Assembly: GCF_000300275.1 (NCBI RefSeq)
Contig: NZ_AMRN01000002.1
Location: 434,001 to 498,000 of the forward strand
Direction: 5' to 3'
Origin: Thalassospira profundimaris WP0211
GTDB lineage: Bacteria > Pseudomonadota > Alphaproteobacteria > Rhodospirillales > Thalassospiraceae
DNA: 64,000 bases
The position numbers and the translations under genes are program-made. Below, piece by piece: positions 47,709 to 57,173 of this stretch (position 1 is its first letter; every line of letters begins with the position of its first letter). Below the pieces are notes generated by a model. It was not told the DNA's origin and ran no database searches. It saw only the letters and a list, made by a program, of their open reading frames with translations.

Positions 47709-49111
47709 GCGTTTGCCTTCCTGGTCATGTCACCACCCGCCAATGCGTTGTACAAATCGCGGAAGGCATCCCCGCGCGCCTCAAAGCTTTTGAACTGATC
47801 AAACGATGCACAGGCCGGGGTGAGCATCACCACCGGTTTGTCATCGCCGCAGGTCTTGGCGTCGGCGAAGGCCATTTTGGTTGCGACATCAAGGGTTTCG
47901 CATTTCTCCCACGGCAGGTCATTACCAAGGGTTTCGGCAAATTCATTCGTCGCCGCACCAATCAGATAGGCCTTCTTGATGTGGGGATAGAATTCCTGCA
48001 ATCCTTCAATCCCGCCTTCCTTGGGTTTGCCACCCGCGATCCAGTAAATGTTTTTATAGGCCGAAAGCGCCTTTGCCGATGCTTCGGCATTGGTGGCCTT
48101 GCTGTCATTGACAAACACCACACCATCAATGCTGCCAAGCAGTTCCTGTCGATGGGCCAGCCCTGGGAAGGACATGACGCCATCAATGATCCGGGTGGCA
48201 TCGACACCCCGCGCACGGCACAGCCCATAAGCAAAGGCAATGTTTTGCCAGTTGTGTCGACCGGGCATATGGGTGACGGTCGCAAGATCCAGAATACGGG
48301 TTTGCGCCCCGTTCATGTCATCAATCAGCCAACCATCCGCATCAACATAGATGCCGTGATCGACCGGTTGTTTGACAGAAACTTCGATGATGTGACGACC
48401 GCCTTCGCGCGCCAGTTCAACCGCCATTTTGGCACAGGGTTCGTCATCAACGGAAATGATTGCCCATTTCGGCCCTTTGGAACGTGCAAAGATCAGGTGT
48501 TTTGCCCCGATATATCCATCCAGCCCGCCATGGCGATCCAGATGATCCGGGGTGATGTTCAACAGCGCACAGGCATCAAAGGCCGCATGTTCCAGCAGTT
48601 CGAGCTGATAGGATGACAGTTCAAGCACAAGGCAGTCATCGCGCGTTGACGGTTCAAGCCCAAGGGCCGCATTGCCGAGGTTGCCGCCAGCCTGCGTTTT
48701 AATCCCAGCCTGCCCGATAATGTGGGCGGTCAGTGCGGTGGTGGTCGACTTGCCGTTGGTGCCGGTGATGGCAAGTGTCGGCACATCAGGCTGTGCCGCG
48801 CACAGCAGTTCAACGTCGCAAATAATCGGTTTGCCCGCGCGCCGTGCCTTTTCTGCCGCCGGATGCGGGGTCGGAAAGGTCGATGGAATGCCTGGGCTGA
48901 TTACTAGCATGTCGGGTTCAGACCAGTCACATTCCGCCAGATTGATCGGCGCAAGACCAAGTGGTTCGATCTGTTCACGCGATGATGCGGTGTCGTCCCA
49001 CGCCCAGACAATTGCGCCTGCATTGATCAATGCTTTCACACTGGCCAGTCCGGATTTTCCCAGACCCAGAACCGCGATGGTTTTGCCGCGCAGATGTGAA
49101 AGATCAATCAC
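47705..49111 (-). CDS. murD: UDP-N-acetylmuramoylalanine--D-glutamate ligase
   Basis: The 468-residue ligase adds D-Glu. The N-terminal domain starts LRGKTIAVLGLGKSGLASVKALINAG; the ATP loop is AITGTNGKSTTTALTAHII; NITPDHLDRHGGLDGYIGAK follows, and the C-terminal domain has FVNDSKATNAEASAKALSAYKNIYWIAGGKPKEGG and LTPACASFDQFKSFEARGDAF. All MurD hallmarks are present. It follows mraY after 12 bases and overlaps ftsW by 4. Confidence 0.97.
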   Translation of the reverse strand: MIDLSHLRGKTIAVLGLGKSGLASVKALINAGAIVWAWDDTASSREQIEPLGLAPINLAECDWSEPDMLVISPGIPSTFPTPHPAAEKARRAGKPIICDVELLCAAQPDVPTLAITGTNGKSTTTALTAHIIGQAGIKTQAGGNLGNAALGLEPSTRDDCLVLELSSYQLELLEHAAFDACALLNITPDHLDRHGGLDGYIGAKHLIFARSKGPKWAIISVDDEPCAKMAVELAREGGRHIIEVSVKQPVDHGIYVDADGWLIDDMNGAQTRILDLATVTHMPGRHNWQNIAFAYGLCRARGVDATRIIDGVMSFPGLAHRQELLGSIDGVVFVNDSKATNAEASAKALSAYKNIYWIAGGKPKEGGIEGLQEFYPHIKKAYLIGAATNEFAETLGNDLPWEKCETLDVATKMAFADAKTCGDDKPVVMLTPACASFDQFKSFEARGDAFRDLYNALAGGDMTRKANA

Positions 49112-49123
49112 GATGGCGTGTCC

Positions 49124-50212
49124 TTAACGAAGTTTCAGGGTCGCAAGACCAACCAGTGCGAGGATGACAGCAATGATCCAGAAGCGGATGACGATGGTTG
49201 CTTCCTGCCAGCCTTTTTTCTCGAAATGGTGATGAAGCGGGGCCATGCGGAACACGCGTTTACCGGTCAGTTTGTACGACCCGACCTGAATGATCACCGA
49301 CAGGGTTTCCAGAACAAACAGACCACCGATGATGGCCAGAACCAGTTCGTGCTTGGTGACAACAGAAACCGCACCCAAAGCACCGCCAAGGGCGAGTGAG
49401 CCGGTATCGCCCATGAACACCATAGCAGGCGGGGCGTTGTACCAGAGGAAGCCAAGGCCAGCACCGACAAGTGCGCCAAGGAAAATGGTCAATTCGCCCG
49501 AACCGGCAACGTAATGGACCTGCAGATACTCGGCGAACTGAACGTTACCGATCAGATAGGTGATCAGCGCAAAACTGGCCGCGGCAATCATCACCGGAAC
49601 AATCGCCAGACCGTCAAGGCCATCGGTCAGGTTGACCGAGTTTGAGGCGCCCACCATGACAAACATGGCAAACGGCACAAAGAACCAACCCAGATCCAGC
49701 AGGAAATTCTTGAAGAACGGGAAAGCAAGTGCTGTCGAAAGTGGATCGGCGGTATTGTACGAAATCCACCAGGCGGCAAGGGCTGCGATGGAAAACTGCC
49801 CAAGGAGCTTAAGCTTGCCCGGAAGGCCCTTGGTGTTGCGCTTGGAAACCTTCAGGAAGTCGTCCAGAAAACCAAGGAAGCCATAGCCGATTGTGACCAG
49901 CAAAACAGCCCAGACATAAGGATTGGTCAGATCAGCCCAGAGCAGGGTGGCAATCGACGTGGATAGCAACAGCAAAAGCCCGCCCATTGTCGGCGTGCCT
50001 TTTTTCGTCAGAAGGTGACTTTCGGGACCATCTTCACGGATCGGTTGGCCTTCGCTTTGTTTGGAACGCAACCAGTTGATCAGATGCGGACCGATCACAA
50101 AGGCAAGAATAAGCGACGTGATGATCGCACCGCCCGTGCGGAAGGTGATATACCGAAACAGGTTCAGTACCGGCATCTGATCAGCAAATTGATAAAGCAG
50201 ATTATAGAGCAT
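49124..50212 (-). CDS. mraY: Phospho-N-acetylmuramoyl-pentapeptide transferase
   Basis: The 362-residue membrane enzyme with ten helices makes lipid I from UDP-MurNAc-pentapeptide and undecaprenyl phosphate. The magnesium-binding pair is in [17 protein letters not shown], and further catalytic residues are in [14 protein letters not shown] and [16 protein letters not shown]. The C-terminal cytoplasmic loop [15 protein letters not shown] holds the His cluster typical of MraY. Its start is 24 bases after the murF stop. Confidence 0.98.
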   Translation of the reverse strand: MLYNLLYQFADQMPVLNLFRYITFRTGGAIITSLILAFVIGPHLINWLRSKQSEGQPIREDGPESHLLTKKGTPTMGGLLLLLSTSIATLLWADLTNPYVWAVLLVTIGYGFLGFLDDFLKVSKRNTKGLPGKLKLLGQFSIAALAAWWISYNTADPLSTALAFPFFKNFLLDLGWFFVPFAMFVMVGASNSVNLTDGLDGLAIVPVMIAAASFALITYLIGNVQFAEYLQVHYVAGSGELTIFLGALVGAGLGFLWYNAPPAMVFMGDTGSLALGGALGAVSVVTKHELVLAIIGGLFVLETLSVIIQVGSYKLTGKRVFRMAPLHHHFEKKGWQEATIVIRFWIIAVILALVGLATLKLR

Positions 50213-50236
50213 TGCTCTGGTCGTTCCTTTTGCGAC

Positions 50237-51667
50237 TTACTCTGTTGCGGTTGTGGATTTTTCCACCACGCCACAGGATTTTAAGGCCGATACAATTTTC
50301 GAAACGTAAATGCCAAGTGACCCTTTGATCAAAACCACGTCGCCATCGCGCAAATTGGCCTTGATGGGCTCTATCGCGTCTTCGGCAGTTTCAAAGTGGC
50401 CGGCATTTCGTTCGGAAGGCAAAGTTTTGTCGAGCTCGGCCATCAGCGGCCCAACCGAATAAACCCGATCAATCTCAAGCGAGGTCAGCGGATGATAAAG
50501 ATCGGCATGCATTTTGGTTGCACTGTCGCCGAGTTCGCGCATTTCACCCAGAACTGCGATCTTGCGACCGCCTTCGCCCGGTTTGGTCTGCGACAGGACC
50601 TTGATCCCGGCCATCATCGACGTCGGATTGGCATTGTAGGCATCATCAATCAGCGTAAAGGTACCCTCGCCAGACGGCAGCTTGACGGTGTGCGTCTTGC
50701 CACGTCCGGCAGGAGGGGTGACATCCGCCAGATCCTTCGACGCTTTGACAAGGTCTGCACCAATCGCATCAACACACCCCAGAACGGCAAGCGAGTTCAA
50801 AACCCAGTGTTCGCCGGGGCAACCGATGAAGTATTCCAGATCCTGGCCTCCGACGCGTGCGCGAACAGCGCTGCCATCGGTGACGATATTTGCTTCAAAC
50901 AGACGATAGTTTGATACGGCATCCGTGCCAAAGCACTTGATGTTGGAAAGGCCAAGTTCCTTGGCGCGCCGGGCCAGGGCAAAGTAATGCAGATTGTCAC
51001 GGTTCAGGATGATGGTACCGTCGCTATCAAGGCCTTCAAAAATCTCGGCCTTGGCCATGGCGATTTCGGCTTCGTCCTTGAAGAACTCTGTATGCGCGCC
51101 GACCACAGTGGTGATCAACGCCACAGACGGCTTGACCATTTTGACAAGTGTGCTGATCTCGCCCGGATGGTTCATGCCGATTTCAAAAACACCAAACTCG
51201 GCATCATCAGGCAGGGTCGCCAAAGTAATCGGCACACCCCAGTGATTGTTGAAGCTGGCCGGGTTGGCATGGGTTTTACCCTGCTGGGACAGCACATATT
51301 TAAGCGCTTCCTTGGTGCCCGTCTTGCCGACGCTGCCGGTGATGGCAACGATCTTGGCTTTGCTGCGTTCACGTCCGGCAATTCCAAGTCGCTCAAGGGC
51401 GACCATCGTGTCATCGACCAGAAGAACCTTGTCGGTGTCGTCAATGCCATTGGCATCCGAGACCATGACGGCGTGTGCACCGGCATCAAGGGCGGCCTGC
51501 GCAAATTTCTGACCATCGAAATTCGGACCCTTCAGGGCGATGAACAGATCGCCTTTACTGACTTTACGGCTGTCAATCGATATGCCGGTTACCGTCCAGT
51601 CGCCAGTGGTTTTGCCACCGGTTGCGGTTGCGGCATCCTGTGCGGTCCATAAAACAGCCTTCGTCAT
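50237..51667 (-). CDS. murF: UDP-N-acetylmuramoyl-tripeptide--D-alanyl-D-alanine ligase
   Basis: The 476-residue ligase completes the cytoplasmic precursor. It shows the N-terminal GISIDSRKVSKGDLFIALKGPNFDGQKF, the P-loop AITGSVGKTGTKEALKYVL, SFNNHWGVPITLATLP, FEIGMNHPGEI, NRDNLHY, and IDDAYNANPTSMMAGI in the C-terminal domain. These match MurF rather than MurE. It follows murE after 59 bases. Confidence 0.97.
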   Translation of the reverse strand: MTKAVLWTAQDAATATGGKTTGDWTVTGISIDSRKVSKGDLFIALKGPNFDGQKFAQAALDAGAHAVMVSDANGIDDTDKVLLVDDTMVALERLGIAGRERSKAKIVAITGSVGKTGTKEALKYVLSQQGKTHANPASFNNHWGVPITLATLPDDAEFGVFEIGMNHPGEISTLVKMVKPSVALITTVVGAHTEFFKDEAEIAMAKAEIFEGLDSDGTIILNRDNLHYFALARRAKELGLSNIKCFGTDAVSNYRLFEANIVTDGSAVRARVGGQDLEYFIGCPGEHWVLNSLAVLGCVDAIGADLVKASKDLADVTPPAGRGKTHTVKLPSGEGTFTLIDDAYNANPTSMMAGIKVLSQTKPGEGGRKIAVLGEMRELGDSATKMHADLYHPLTSLEIDRVYSVGPLMAELDKTLPSERNAGHFETAEDAIEPIKANLRDGDVVLIKGSLGIYVSKIVSALKSCGVVEKSTTATE

Positions 51668-51726
51668 AACGTCACTTTCTTTTCGCTCAGACCATCACGG
51701 CCAAAGCGCCGTAACGGGAATTGAGG

Positions 51727-53187
51727 TCAGTTGCCGCCGACAAGGATGCTGCGGGCAACAGATGCATCATCGAATGGAAGAACCCTATCACCGACAATTT
51801 GGCCTCTTTCATGGCCTTTTCCGGCGATAATAAGGACATCGTTGCGCTGAAGGATGCCGATGCCCCGTTTGATGGCTTCGGCACGGTCACCAATCTCGAC
51901 GGCACCTTCGCACTGTTCCTTGATTGCAGCACGAATGGTGGCCGGGTCTTCGCTGCGCGGATTGTCATCGGTGATGATGGCAATATCGGCAAAGTCACGG
52001 GCAACCTGTCCCATCAACGAGCGTTTCCCGACGTCACGGTCTCCACCGGCCCCGAATACACAAACGATGCGGCCTTTGCAATGCGGACGGACCGCCTTGA
52101 TCACGGTTTCAAGGGCATCTGGCGTGTGGGCGTAATCAACAAATACCGGCGCGCCAAAGCTGGTTTTGCCAACCAGTTCCAGACGTCCACGGACACCTTC
52201 AAGTTTTTCAAGGGCCAGAACCGCCTGATCAAGGTCGGCACCAGATGCCACGACGATGGAAAGGGCTGCCAGTGCATTCATCACCTGGAAGCTTCCCATA
52301 AGCGGCAGGTGAATGTTGTATTCGCCCTTGTTTGCCATAAGGCGGAGCTTGGTGCCGGTGCTGTCTGGTGTTGCCTTGATCAGTTTGATGTCGTCGGCGT
52401 TCTCGCCATAGGACAGGACATTCACACCGCGCTTGGCGGAAAGTTTTTTCAAAAGATCGAACTGTTCAACATCGGCATTCAACACAGCCGTGCCATCGGC
52501 AACCAGAAGGTCGGAGAACAGGCGGGCTTTGGCAGCGAAATATTTTTCGAACGTGCCGTGATAATCAAGATGATCACGCGACAGGTTGGTGAAGGCTGCA
52601 ACGGTGACCTTCACGCCATCCAGGCGGTATTGATCAAGCCCATGCGAGCTTGCCTCCATCGCGACATGGGTAACACCAATGCCACACATTTCATCAAGGC
52701 TTTGATGCAGGGCAACCGGATCCGGCGTGGTCAGTGAACCGGGGATCTTTGCCCCAGCGGCCCGAATGCCAAGCGTTCCGATCGATCCCGACATGTTGCC
52801 AAGGATCGTCCAGAGCTGCTCGGTAAAGATCGCTGTGGATGTTTTGCCGTTCGTACCCGTAATCGCCGCGATGTTTGCCGGCTGCTTGCCATAGAAACGG
52901 GCGGCAAGCTGTGCATAACGTTTGCGCGGGTTTTCCACCGGGATCAGTGGCACCGTGGGGGCTGCCGGTCTTGGCGTTCCATCCTTTGCAAGGATGGCCG
53001 CGGCACCAAGCTTGATCGCATCGGCGATATACTTGGAACCGTCATCACGTGCACCGGACAGGGCGGCAAACATATAGCCATCCTTCACGGTGCGTGAGTC
53101 TGCTGTCAGGCCCGTGATATCCGGGTCCTGTCCTTCGGCATGTTTCAATGCCGCTTGATCACCTGCCATGAGCTCAGAAAGACGCAA
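51727..53187 (-). CDS. murE: UDP-N-acetylmuramoyl-tripeptide synthetase, meso-diaminopimelate type
   Basis: I prefer the TTG at 53187 (486 aa): it gives LRLSELMAGD, which matches the common MurE N-terminus, and AGGGGG stands 9 bases before it. The ATG at 53169 is the alternative. Motifs are LTADSRTVKDGYMFAALSG, P-loop AITGTNGKTSTAIFTEQL, EASSHGLDQYRLDGV, NLSRDHLDYHGTFEKYF, and the amino-acid selecting DNPRSEDP, which specifies meso-diaminopimelate. With the TTG start it overlaps the ftsI stop by 14 bases. Confidence 0.95.
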   Translation of the reverse strand: MRLSELMAGDQAALKHAEGQDPDITGLTADSRTVKDGYMFAALSGARDDGSKYIADAIKLGAAAILAKDGTPRPAAPTVPLIPVENPRKRYAQLAARFYGKQPANIAAITGTNGKTSTAIFTEQLWTILGNMSGSIGTLGIRAAGAKIPGSLTTPDPVALHQSLDEMCGIGVTHVAMEASSHGLDQYRLDGVKVTVAAFTNLSRDHLDYHGTFEKYFAAKARLFSDLLVADGTAVLNADVEQFDLLKKLSAKRGVNVLSYGENADDIKLIKATPDSTGTKLRLMANKGEYNIHLPLMGSFQVMNALAALSIVVASGADLDQAVLALEKLEGVRGRLELVGKTSFGAPVFVDYAHTPDALETVIKAVRPHCKGRIVCVFGAGGDRDVGKRSLMGQVARDFADIAIITDDNPRSEDPATIRAAIKEQCEGAVEIGDRAEAIKRGIGILQRNDVLIIAGKGHERGQIVGDRVLPFDDASVARSILVGGN

Positions 53188-54892
53188 GTTTGCGTTCCCC
53201 CTTGCGAAGTTCGATCTGCAGCGCTTGCTCAATCTCCGGCGCCTTCGCATTCGCCGGTTCAATGCCCAAAAGGGGAGCAATACGTGTCACAACCTTGCCA
53301 ACGGCAGGGGCGGACACCCAACCTGCTGTGGCAAATCCATAAGTTTCTTTAGTGCCCTTGGGCTCGTCCAACGTCACCAGAACCACATATTTCGGGTCCT
53401 GCATCGGGAAGGCGGCGACAAAGGTCGACATGCGGGCGTTCTTGACGTAGCGCCCGTTCACGAGTTTTTCCGAAGTCCCGGTCTTCCCGCCAAGGAAGTA
53501 ACCCGCCACTTCGGCGTTCTTGCCAGAACCGTCGGTTACGACCAGTCGCATCAGGCGACGCAGCAGTTCCGACGTTTTCTGTGAAAATACACGTTCGCCT
53601 GCCGGTGCGCCGTCCTGTTTGAGGATGGTCGCAGGGCGGCGAATACCACCATTCACAAGGGTGGAAATGCCACTGACAACCTGAAGCGGGGTCACGGCCA
53701 GACCATGACCGAATGAAATCGTCATGGTGTTGATGTCGCGCCACGGATTGGGCACAAGCGGTCCGCCAACTTCAGGAAGTTCGATCTGCGGTTTGTCGAG
53801 CATGCCAAGCTTTTTAAGGTATTTTTGCTGGGTTTCGCCGCCAAAGGCCATTGCCATGCGGGCTGACCCGATGTTCGAGCTGTGAACCAGGATTTCCGGC
53901 AAGGTCAGCCAGCGGTTCTCGCCGTGATAGTCACGAATGCGGAACCCGCCAATTGCCAGCGGTTCAGTCGCGTCATAGACCGAGTTCAGCGTCGATGTGC
54001 CGGTTTCAAGGGCGATGGCCGTGTTAAACAGCTTGAACACCGAACCCATTTCGTAAACGCCAAGCGTAGACCGGTTAAAGCGTGCATCGGCTGGTGCCTG
54101 GCCCGGGCGATGGGGGTCAAAGTTCGGAAGCGATGTCATCGCAACGACTTCGCCGGTATAGACATCCATCACAAGGCCTGCCGCCCCAACCGCGCTGTAG
54201 GTTTCCATCGCGTTTTCGACTTCTTCGGCAAGCGCGTATTGCACTCGGGTATCAAGCGAAAGTTCCAGTGGGCCGTTATTGATGCGCAATTCGTTGTCAA
54301 ATTCGCGCTCGGCCCCGGCGATGCCGTTATTGTCGATGTCGGTGAAGCCCAGAACATGTGACAGAAGACGCCCATGCGGATAAACGCGGCGTTCTTCACG
54401 CTGGAAATTCAATCCCGGAATGCCAAGCGAGTTGACGTCATATTGTTGTTCCGGCGTCAGGTTACGGCGCAGCCAGACGAATGCCTTGCGCGAACTCAGA
54501 TGACGGATCAGTGAATCGCGGTCCAGATCGGGCAATACGGTCAACAGCAAGTCTGCCGACTCAACCGGGTCCTTGACGACGCGGGCATCGGCATAAAGCG
54601 AATTGGTCGGAAGATCGGTCGCAAGCAACATGCCGTTGCGATCAACGATATCGGCGCGCTCGGTCTTGAGTTCGCGGGTATCGGTTCCCGATGCGACAGC
54701 CGGTTCATTGCCCTGGCGCAGAACCGATGCATCAATCAGGCCATAGGTGATCCAGCAAAAACCGATGATGAACATCGCGCCGGTGATAAAGATACGGTTG
54801 CGCGCAGTTTCAAGCGCAAGACGTTCGCGCTGATCCGGGCCCAGTTCCGGACGGTCGCCACGCAGCCAGTATGAAAAACGGGTCAGGCTCAT
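53174..54892 (-). CDS. ftsI: Septal transpeptidase FtsI (PBP3)
   Basis: The 572-residue class B penicillin-binding protein has a short cytoplasmic part, one membrane helix (about 33-53), a pedestal domain (REERRVYPHGRLLSHVLGFT) and a transpeptidase domain. Catalytic motifs are S284-V-F-K287 in YEMGSVFKLF, SSN in LVHSSNIGSARM, and KTG in FLGGKTGTSEKL. FtsI crosslinks septal peptidoglycan together with FtsW. Its ATG overlaps the ftsL stop by 4 bases. Confidence 0.97.
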   Translation of the reverse strand: MSLTRFSYWLRGDRPELGPDQRERLALETARNRIFITGAMFIIGFCWITYGLIDASVLRQGNEPAVASGTDTRELKTERADIVDRNGMLLATDLPTNSLYADARVVKDPVESADLLLTVLPDLDRDSLIRHLSSRKAFVWLRRNLTPEQQYDVNSLGIPGLNFQREERRVYPHGRLLSHVLGFTDIDNNGIAGAEREFDNELRINNGPLELSLDTRVQYALAEEVENAMETYSAVGAAGLVMDVYTGEVVAMTSLPNFDPHRPGQAPADARFNRSTLGVYEMGSVFKLFNTAIALETGTSTLNSVYDATEPLAIGGFRIRDYHGENRWLTLPEILVHSSNIGSARMAMAFGGETQQKYLKKLGMLDKPQIELPEVGGPLVPNPWRDINTMTISFGHGLAVTPLQVVSGISTLVNGGIRRPATILKQDGAPAGERVFSQKTSELLRRLMRLVVTDGSGKNAEVAGYFLGGKTGTSEKLVNGRYVKNARMSTFVAAFPMQDPKYVVLVTLDEPKGTKETYGFATAGWVSAPAVGKVVTRIAPLLGIEPANAKAPEIEQALQIELRKGERKLASF

Positions 54893-55320
54893 TGTGCGGC
54901 CCCCGTTTCGGTGGCGACGGACGGGGCATCAATGATCATGGTATCGGCCGCCTCGTCATACATCAGATCACCCGGACGGGCGCGCGGGACGGGCATGAAG
55001 GCAACCGCCTCGCCGAACTTGTTGATGCGATACTGATGCAAATCGGCGTCTTCGGGCAGATCGTCGATGCTTGCCATCTGAAGTACGTCAATTTGGGCAA
55101 GGCTCAGATACTGCTTGGACAGGCGTTCGATACGTTCCGGATTGTTCAGATAGCTCCATTCGGCCTGAAGAACATGGATGCTTTCCTGTTCGGCCAGAAT
55201 GTCGGACTGAATATCTGCGTAACGTTTTTCAAGACGTTCGACCTGATGGCTGACCCAATAGGTGCCGGTGCCGATCAGGATGGTCAGAACAAGGCCAATG
55301 ATGGTTACCGCACGGGTCAT
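54889..55320 (-). CDS. ftsL: Cell division protein FtsL
   Basis: The 143-residue protein has one membrane helix at the very N-terminus (VTIIGLVLTILIGTGTYWV) and then a leucine-zipper-like coiled coil (HQVERLEKRYADIQSDILAEQESIHVLQAEW) with the conserved YLNNPERIERLSKQYLSL. The Pro-rich C-terminal about 60 residues extend past the E. coli protein, as is common in Alphaproteobacteria. Assignment rests on this pattern and the fixed place between rsmH and ftsI, with 4-base overlaps at both ends. Confidence 0.92.
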   Translation of the reverse strand: MTRAVTIIGLVLTILIGTGTYWVSHQVERLEKRYADIQSDILAEQESIHVLQAEWSYLNNPERIERLSKQYLSLAQIDVLQMASIDDLPEDADLHQYRINKFGEAVAFMPVPRARPGDLMYDEAADTMIIDAPSVATETGAAQ

Positions 55321-56303
55321 TTGCGACCTCCCTGCGATGTGGCCGGTTGGTCGTTGCGCACAACAGCGCGCAGCTTGGCCGAACGTGCGCGTGGGTTGGC
55401 GCGAATTTCATCTTTCTGACCGGTGACGGCCTTGCGTGTGATGGTCGTAAAGGTCGGGATGGCTACTTCCGGTTCGCCGGGCAGGCGACGCGACATCTTG
55501 TTCGGATCGCCAGAGCGTTCCTTCATGAATGTTTTGACCTGCCGGTCTTCGAGCGAGTGGAAAGTCACAACCACCAGACGGCCGCCCGGTTTCAGTAACG
55601 TTTCGGCGGCATCCATGGCGCGTTCAAGTTCGCCAAGTTCGTCATTCACATAAATGCGCAATGCCTGGAACGTCCGCGTGGCGGGATCAATGCCGTCCTT
55701 GGATTTACGCACCACAGAACGCACCGCACGGGCGAGCTGGGATGTGGTGGTAAACGGTTCCTCTGCGCGTATTTCGATAATTTTGCGCGCGACTTTGCGC
55801 GATGCGCGTTCCTCGCCATAACGGTAAACGACATTGGCGATATCTTCTTCTTCGGCGGTGTTGACGAAATCAGCCGCCGTCGGGCCAGACATCGACATGC
55901 GCATATCAAGCGGGCCGTCTTCGCGGAACGAAAATCCGCGATCAGCCTGATCAAGCTGCATGGATGAAACGCCGATATCAAGAACGATACCATCGACCTG
56001 CTGCGCACCTGCCGCCGGGAGAAGTTTGGCCATATCGCCAAAGCAACCCTCGACCATGTGGAAGCGGCCATCATATTCGGCTTCAAGCTTTTTGCCGGTG
56101 GCAACAGCGGTCGGGTCGCGGTCGATGCCGTAAAGTTCGCAATTGGCAGAGTCAAGAATGGCGCGGGAGTAACCGCCTGCGCCAAATGTACCGTCAACCA
56201 TGATCTCGCCGTCACGCGGTGCAAGGGCTTCTAGGACCTCGCGGAGCAAGACCGGCTTGTGCGGGCGATCTTCGGTAGCAAAGCTTAGGTCATTTTTGCT
56301 CAT
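55317..56303 (-). CDS. rsmH: 16S rRNA (cytosine-1402 N4) methyltransferase
   Basis: The 328-residue SAM-dependent enzyme (MraW) modifies C1402 in the ribosomal P site. It begins with HKPVLLREVLEAL, followed by motif I VDGTFGAGGYSRAIL, the inserted helical domain (LDIGVSSMQLDQADRGFSFREDGPLDMRM, FVNTAEEEDIANVVYRYGEERASRKVA), and the end LVVVTFHSLEDRQVKTFM. It overlaps mraZ and ftsL by 4 bases each. Confidence 0.98.
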   Translation of the reverse strand: MSKNDLSFATEDRPHKPVLLREVLEALAPRDGEIMVDGTFGAGGYSRAILDSANCELYGIDRDPTAVATGKKLEAEYDGRFHMVEGCFGDMAKLLPAAGAQQVDGIVLDIGVSSMQLDQADRGFSFREDGPLDMRMSMSGPTAADFVNTAEEEDIANVVYRYGEERASRKVARKIIEIRAEEPFTTTSQLARAVRSVVRKSKDGIDPATRTFQALRIYVNDELGELERAMDAAETLLKPGGRLVVVTFHSLEDRQVKTFMKERSGDPNKMSRRLPGEPEVAIPTFTTITRKAVTGQKDEIRANPRARSAKLRAVVRNDQPATSQGGRK

Positions 56304-56803
56304 GATGCGTCCTCCTCCGTTGTGGTGCCGGGACGTGCACCTTTGGGGAGTTCACTCATCGGTTTGAGCTTCAATGTCGCACCACGGTTAAGCGTGCGGG
56401 TCCGGCTGGCTTCTTGCAGGGGCTTGAAGATGTCAGGGTTCCACAGGCGGAAGGTGCGACCACGGCCGACAAAGGCGACCTGATCTTCGATGCGGGCGAA
56501 TTCGATCAATTCTGCGGGCAGAATGATGCGGCCTTCGCCATCGTAAGGAAGCATATGCGAGGAGCCAAGGATGGTGTCTGCCAGATCGTCGGCCTCGTCA
56601 GAAAACATGTCGAGTTCATCAAGCGATGCGGCAATGCGCTCCATATGGCTGTGGCTGCAGCCTTCAAGTGCGCTTTCCTTGTGGGATTGATACAGGTAGA
56701 TGCCGGCGAATTCTTCGGTATCGAGGGCCGCACGGAACCGTTTGGGGACGGATACGCGTCCCTTCCGGTCCAGCTTGTGAATGTGCGTCCCTGTGAACAG
56801 CAC
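56300..56803 (-). CDS. mraZ: Transcriptional regulator MraZ
   Basis: The 167-residue protein has two AbrB-like half-domains, the first with HKLDRKGRVSVPKRFRAAL and the second with LPYDGEGRIILPAELIEFARIEDQVAFVGRGRTFRLWNPDIF. A C-terminal tail of about 30 residues is basic and Pro-rich. It starts at GTG with AGGGG 9 bases upstream. MraZ forms a ring of subunits that binds spaced TGGGN repeats and represses its own operon in E. coli. Five such repeats at 10-bp spacing lie 120-164 bases upstream, which fits autoregulation. Confidence 0.96.
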   Translation of the reverse strand: MLFTGTHIHKLDRKGRVSVPKRFRAALDTEEFAGIYLYQSHKESALEGCSHSHMERIAASLDELDMFSDEADDLADTILGSSHMLPYDGEGRIILPAELIEFARIEDQVAFVGRGRTFRLWNPDIFKPLQEASRTRTLNRGATLKLKPMSELPKGARPGTTTEEDAS

Positions 56804-56922
56804 TTCGCCATTCCCCTGATCAAAAAACCGATCTCAGAACACGGGCCCTCATGGGCTGTCTTGCGACTGTGGTGTGTCTGAAATGGATATGCCCCGCATG
56901 GCACGGAATTTGTGCCTCTTTA

Positions 56923-56967
56923 TGGGGTAGCATGGGAAATCATGGGGGTCAATGGGATTTGATGGGC
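56923..56967 (+). promoter_or_regulatory. MraZ operator: five TGGGN boxes at exact 10-bp spacing
   Basis: TGGG occurs at 56923, 56933, 56943, 56953 and 56963 on the plus strand, each followed by one variable base and a 5-base spacer. A TG doublet continues in the same phase at 56913, 56973 (TGTGA), 56983 (TGGCA) and 56993 (TGAGG), so decayed boxes may flank the perfect ones. The array lies 120-164 bases before the mraZ start codon. On the minus strand a possible -35 TTGACC lies inside it, so binding would block the dcw promoter. Confidence 0.8.
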
Positions 56968-57068
56968 AAGAATGTGACGTTTTGGCACTTCCTGAGGGTT
57001 TCCGCGGTATATGCAGAAAGGCTGAAATCGGCCAAAAATGCGGGAAAACCAGCGGCGATCCGTCTTCT

Positions 57069-57173
57069 GCCCATAAAATCCCAATTCCGTTCCATGGGGA
57101 CCCATGGGAAGACCATCGAAAAACCGGAATTTGGGTTTTGATGGACCAGTTCAAGAATTGGATTTGAATGGGG
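57069..57173. repeat. Second, degenerate set of TGGGN-like boxes on both strands
   Basis: Plus-strand TGGG boxes occur in 10-bp pairs at 57095/57105, TGGGT/TGGAC at 57132/57142 and TGGAT/TGGGG at 57159/57169. On the minus strand TGGG stands at 57104, 57083 and 57073. The interval 56804-57328 has no gene of its own, so these are free of coding constraint. They may be extra MraZ sites reaching toward the divergent EF-hand gene, or remnants. Confidence 0.5.

Noticed and set aside
57069-57173. A CRISPR-like or tandem-repeat array upstream of mraZ
   Set aside because: The repeat unit is only TGGGN with 5-base variable gaps, which fits MraZ boxes and not CRISPR repeats.
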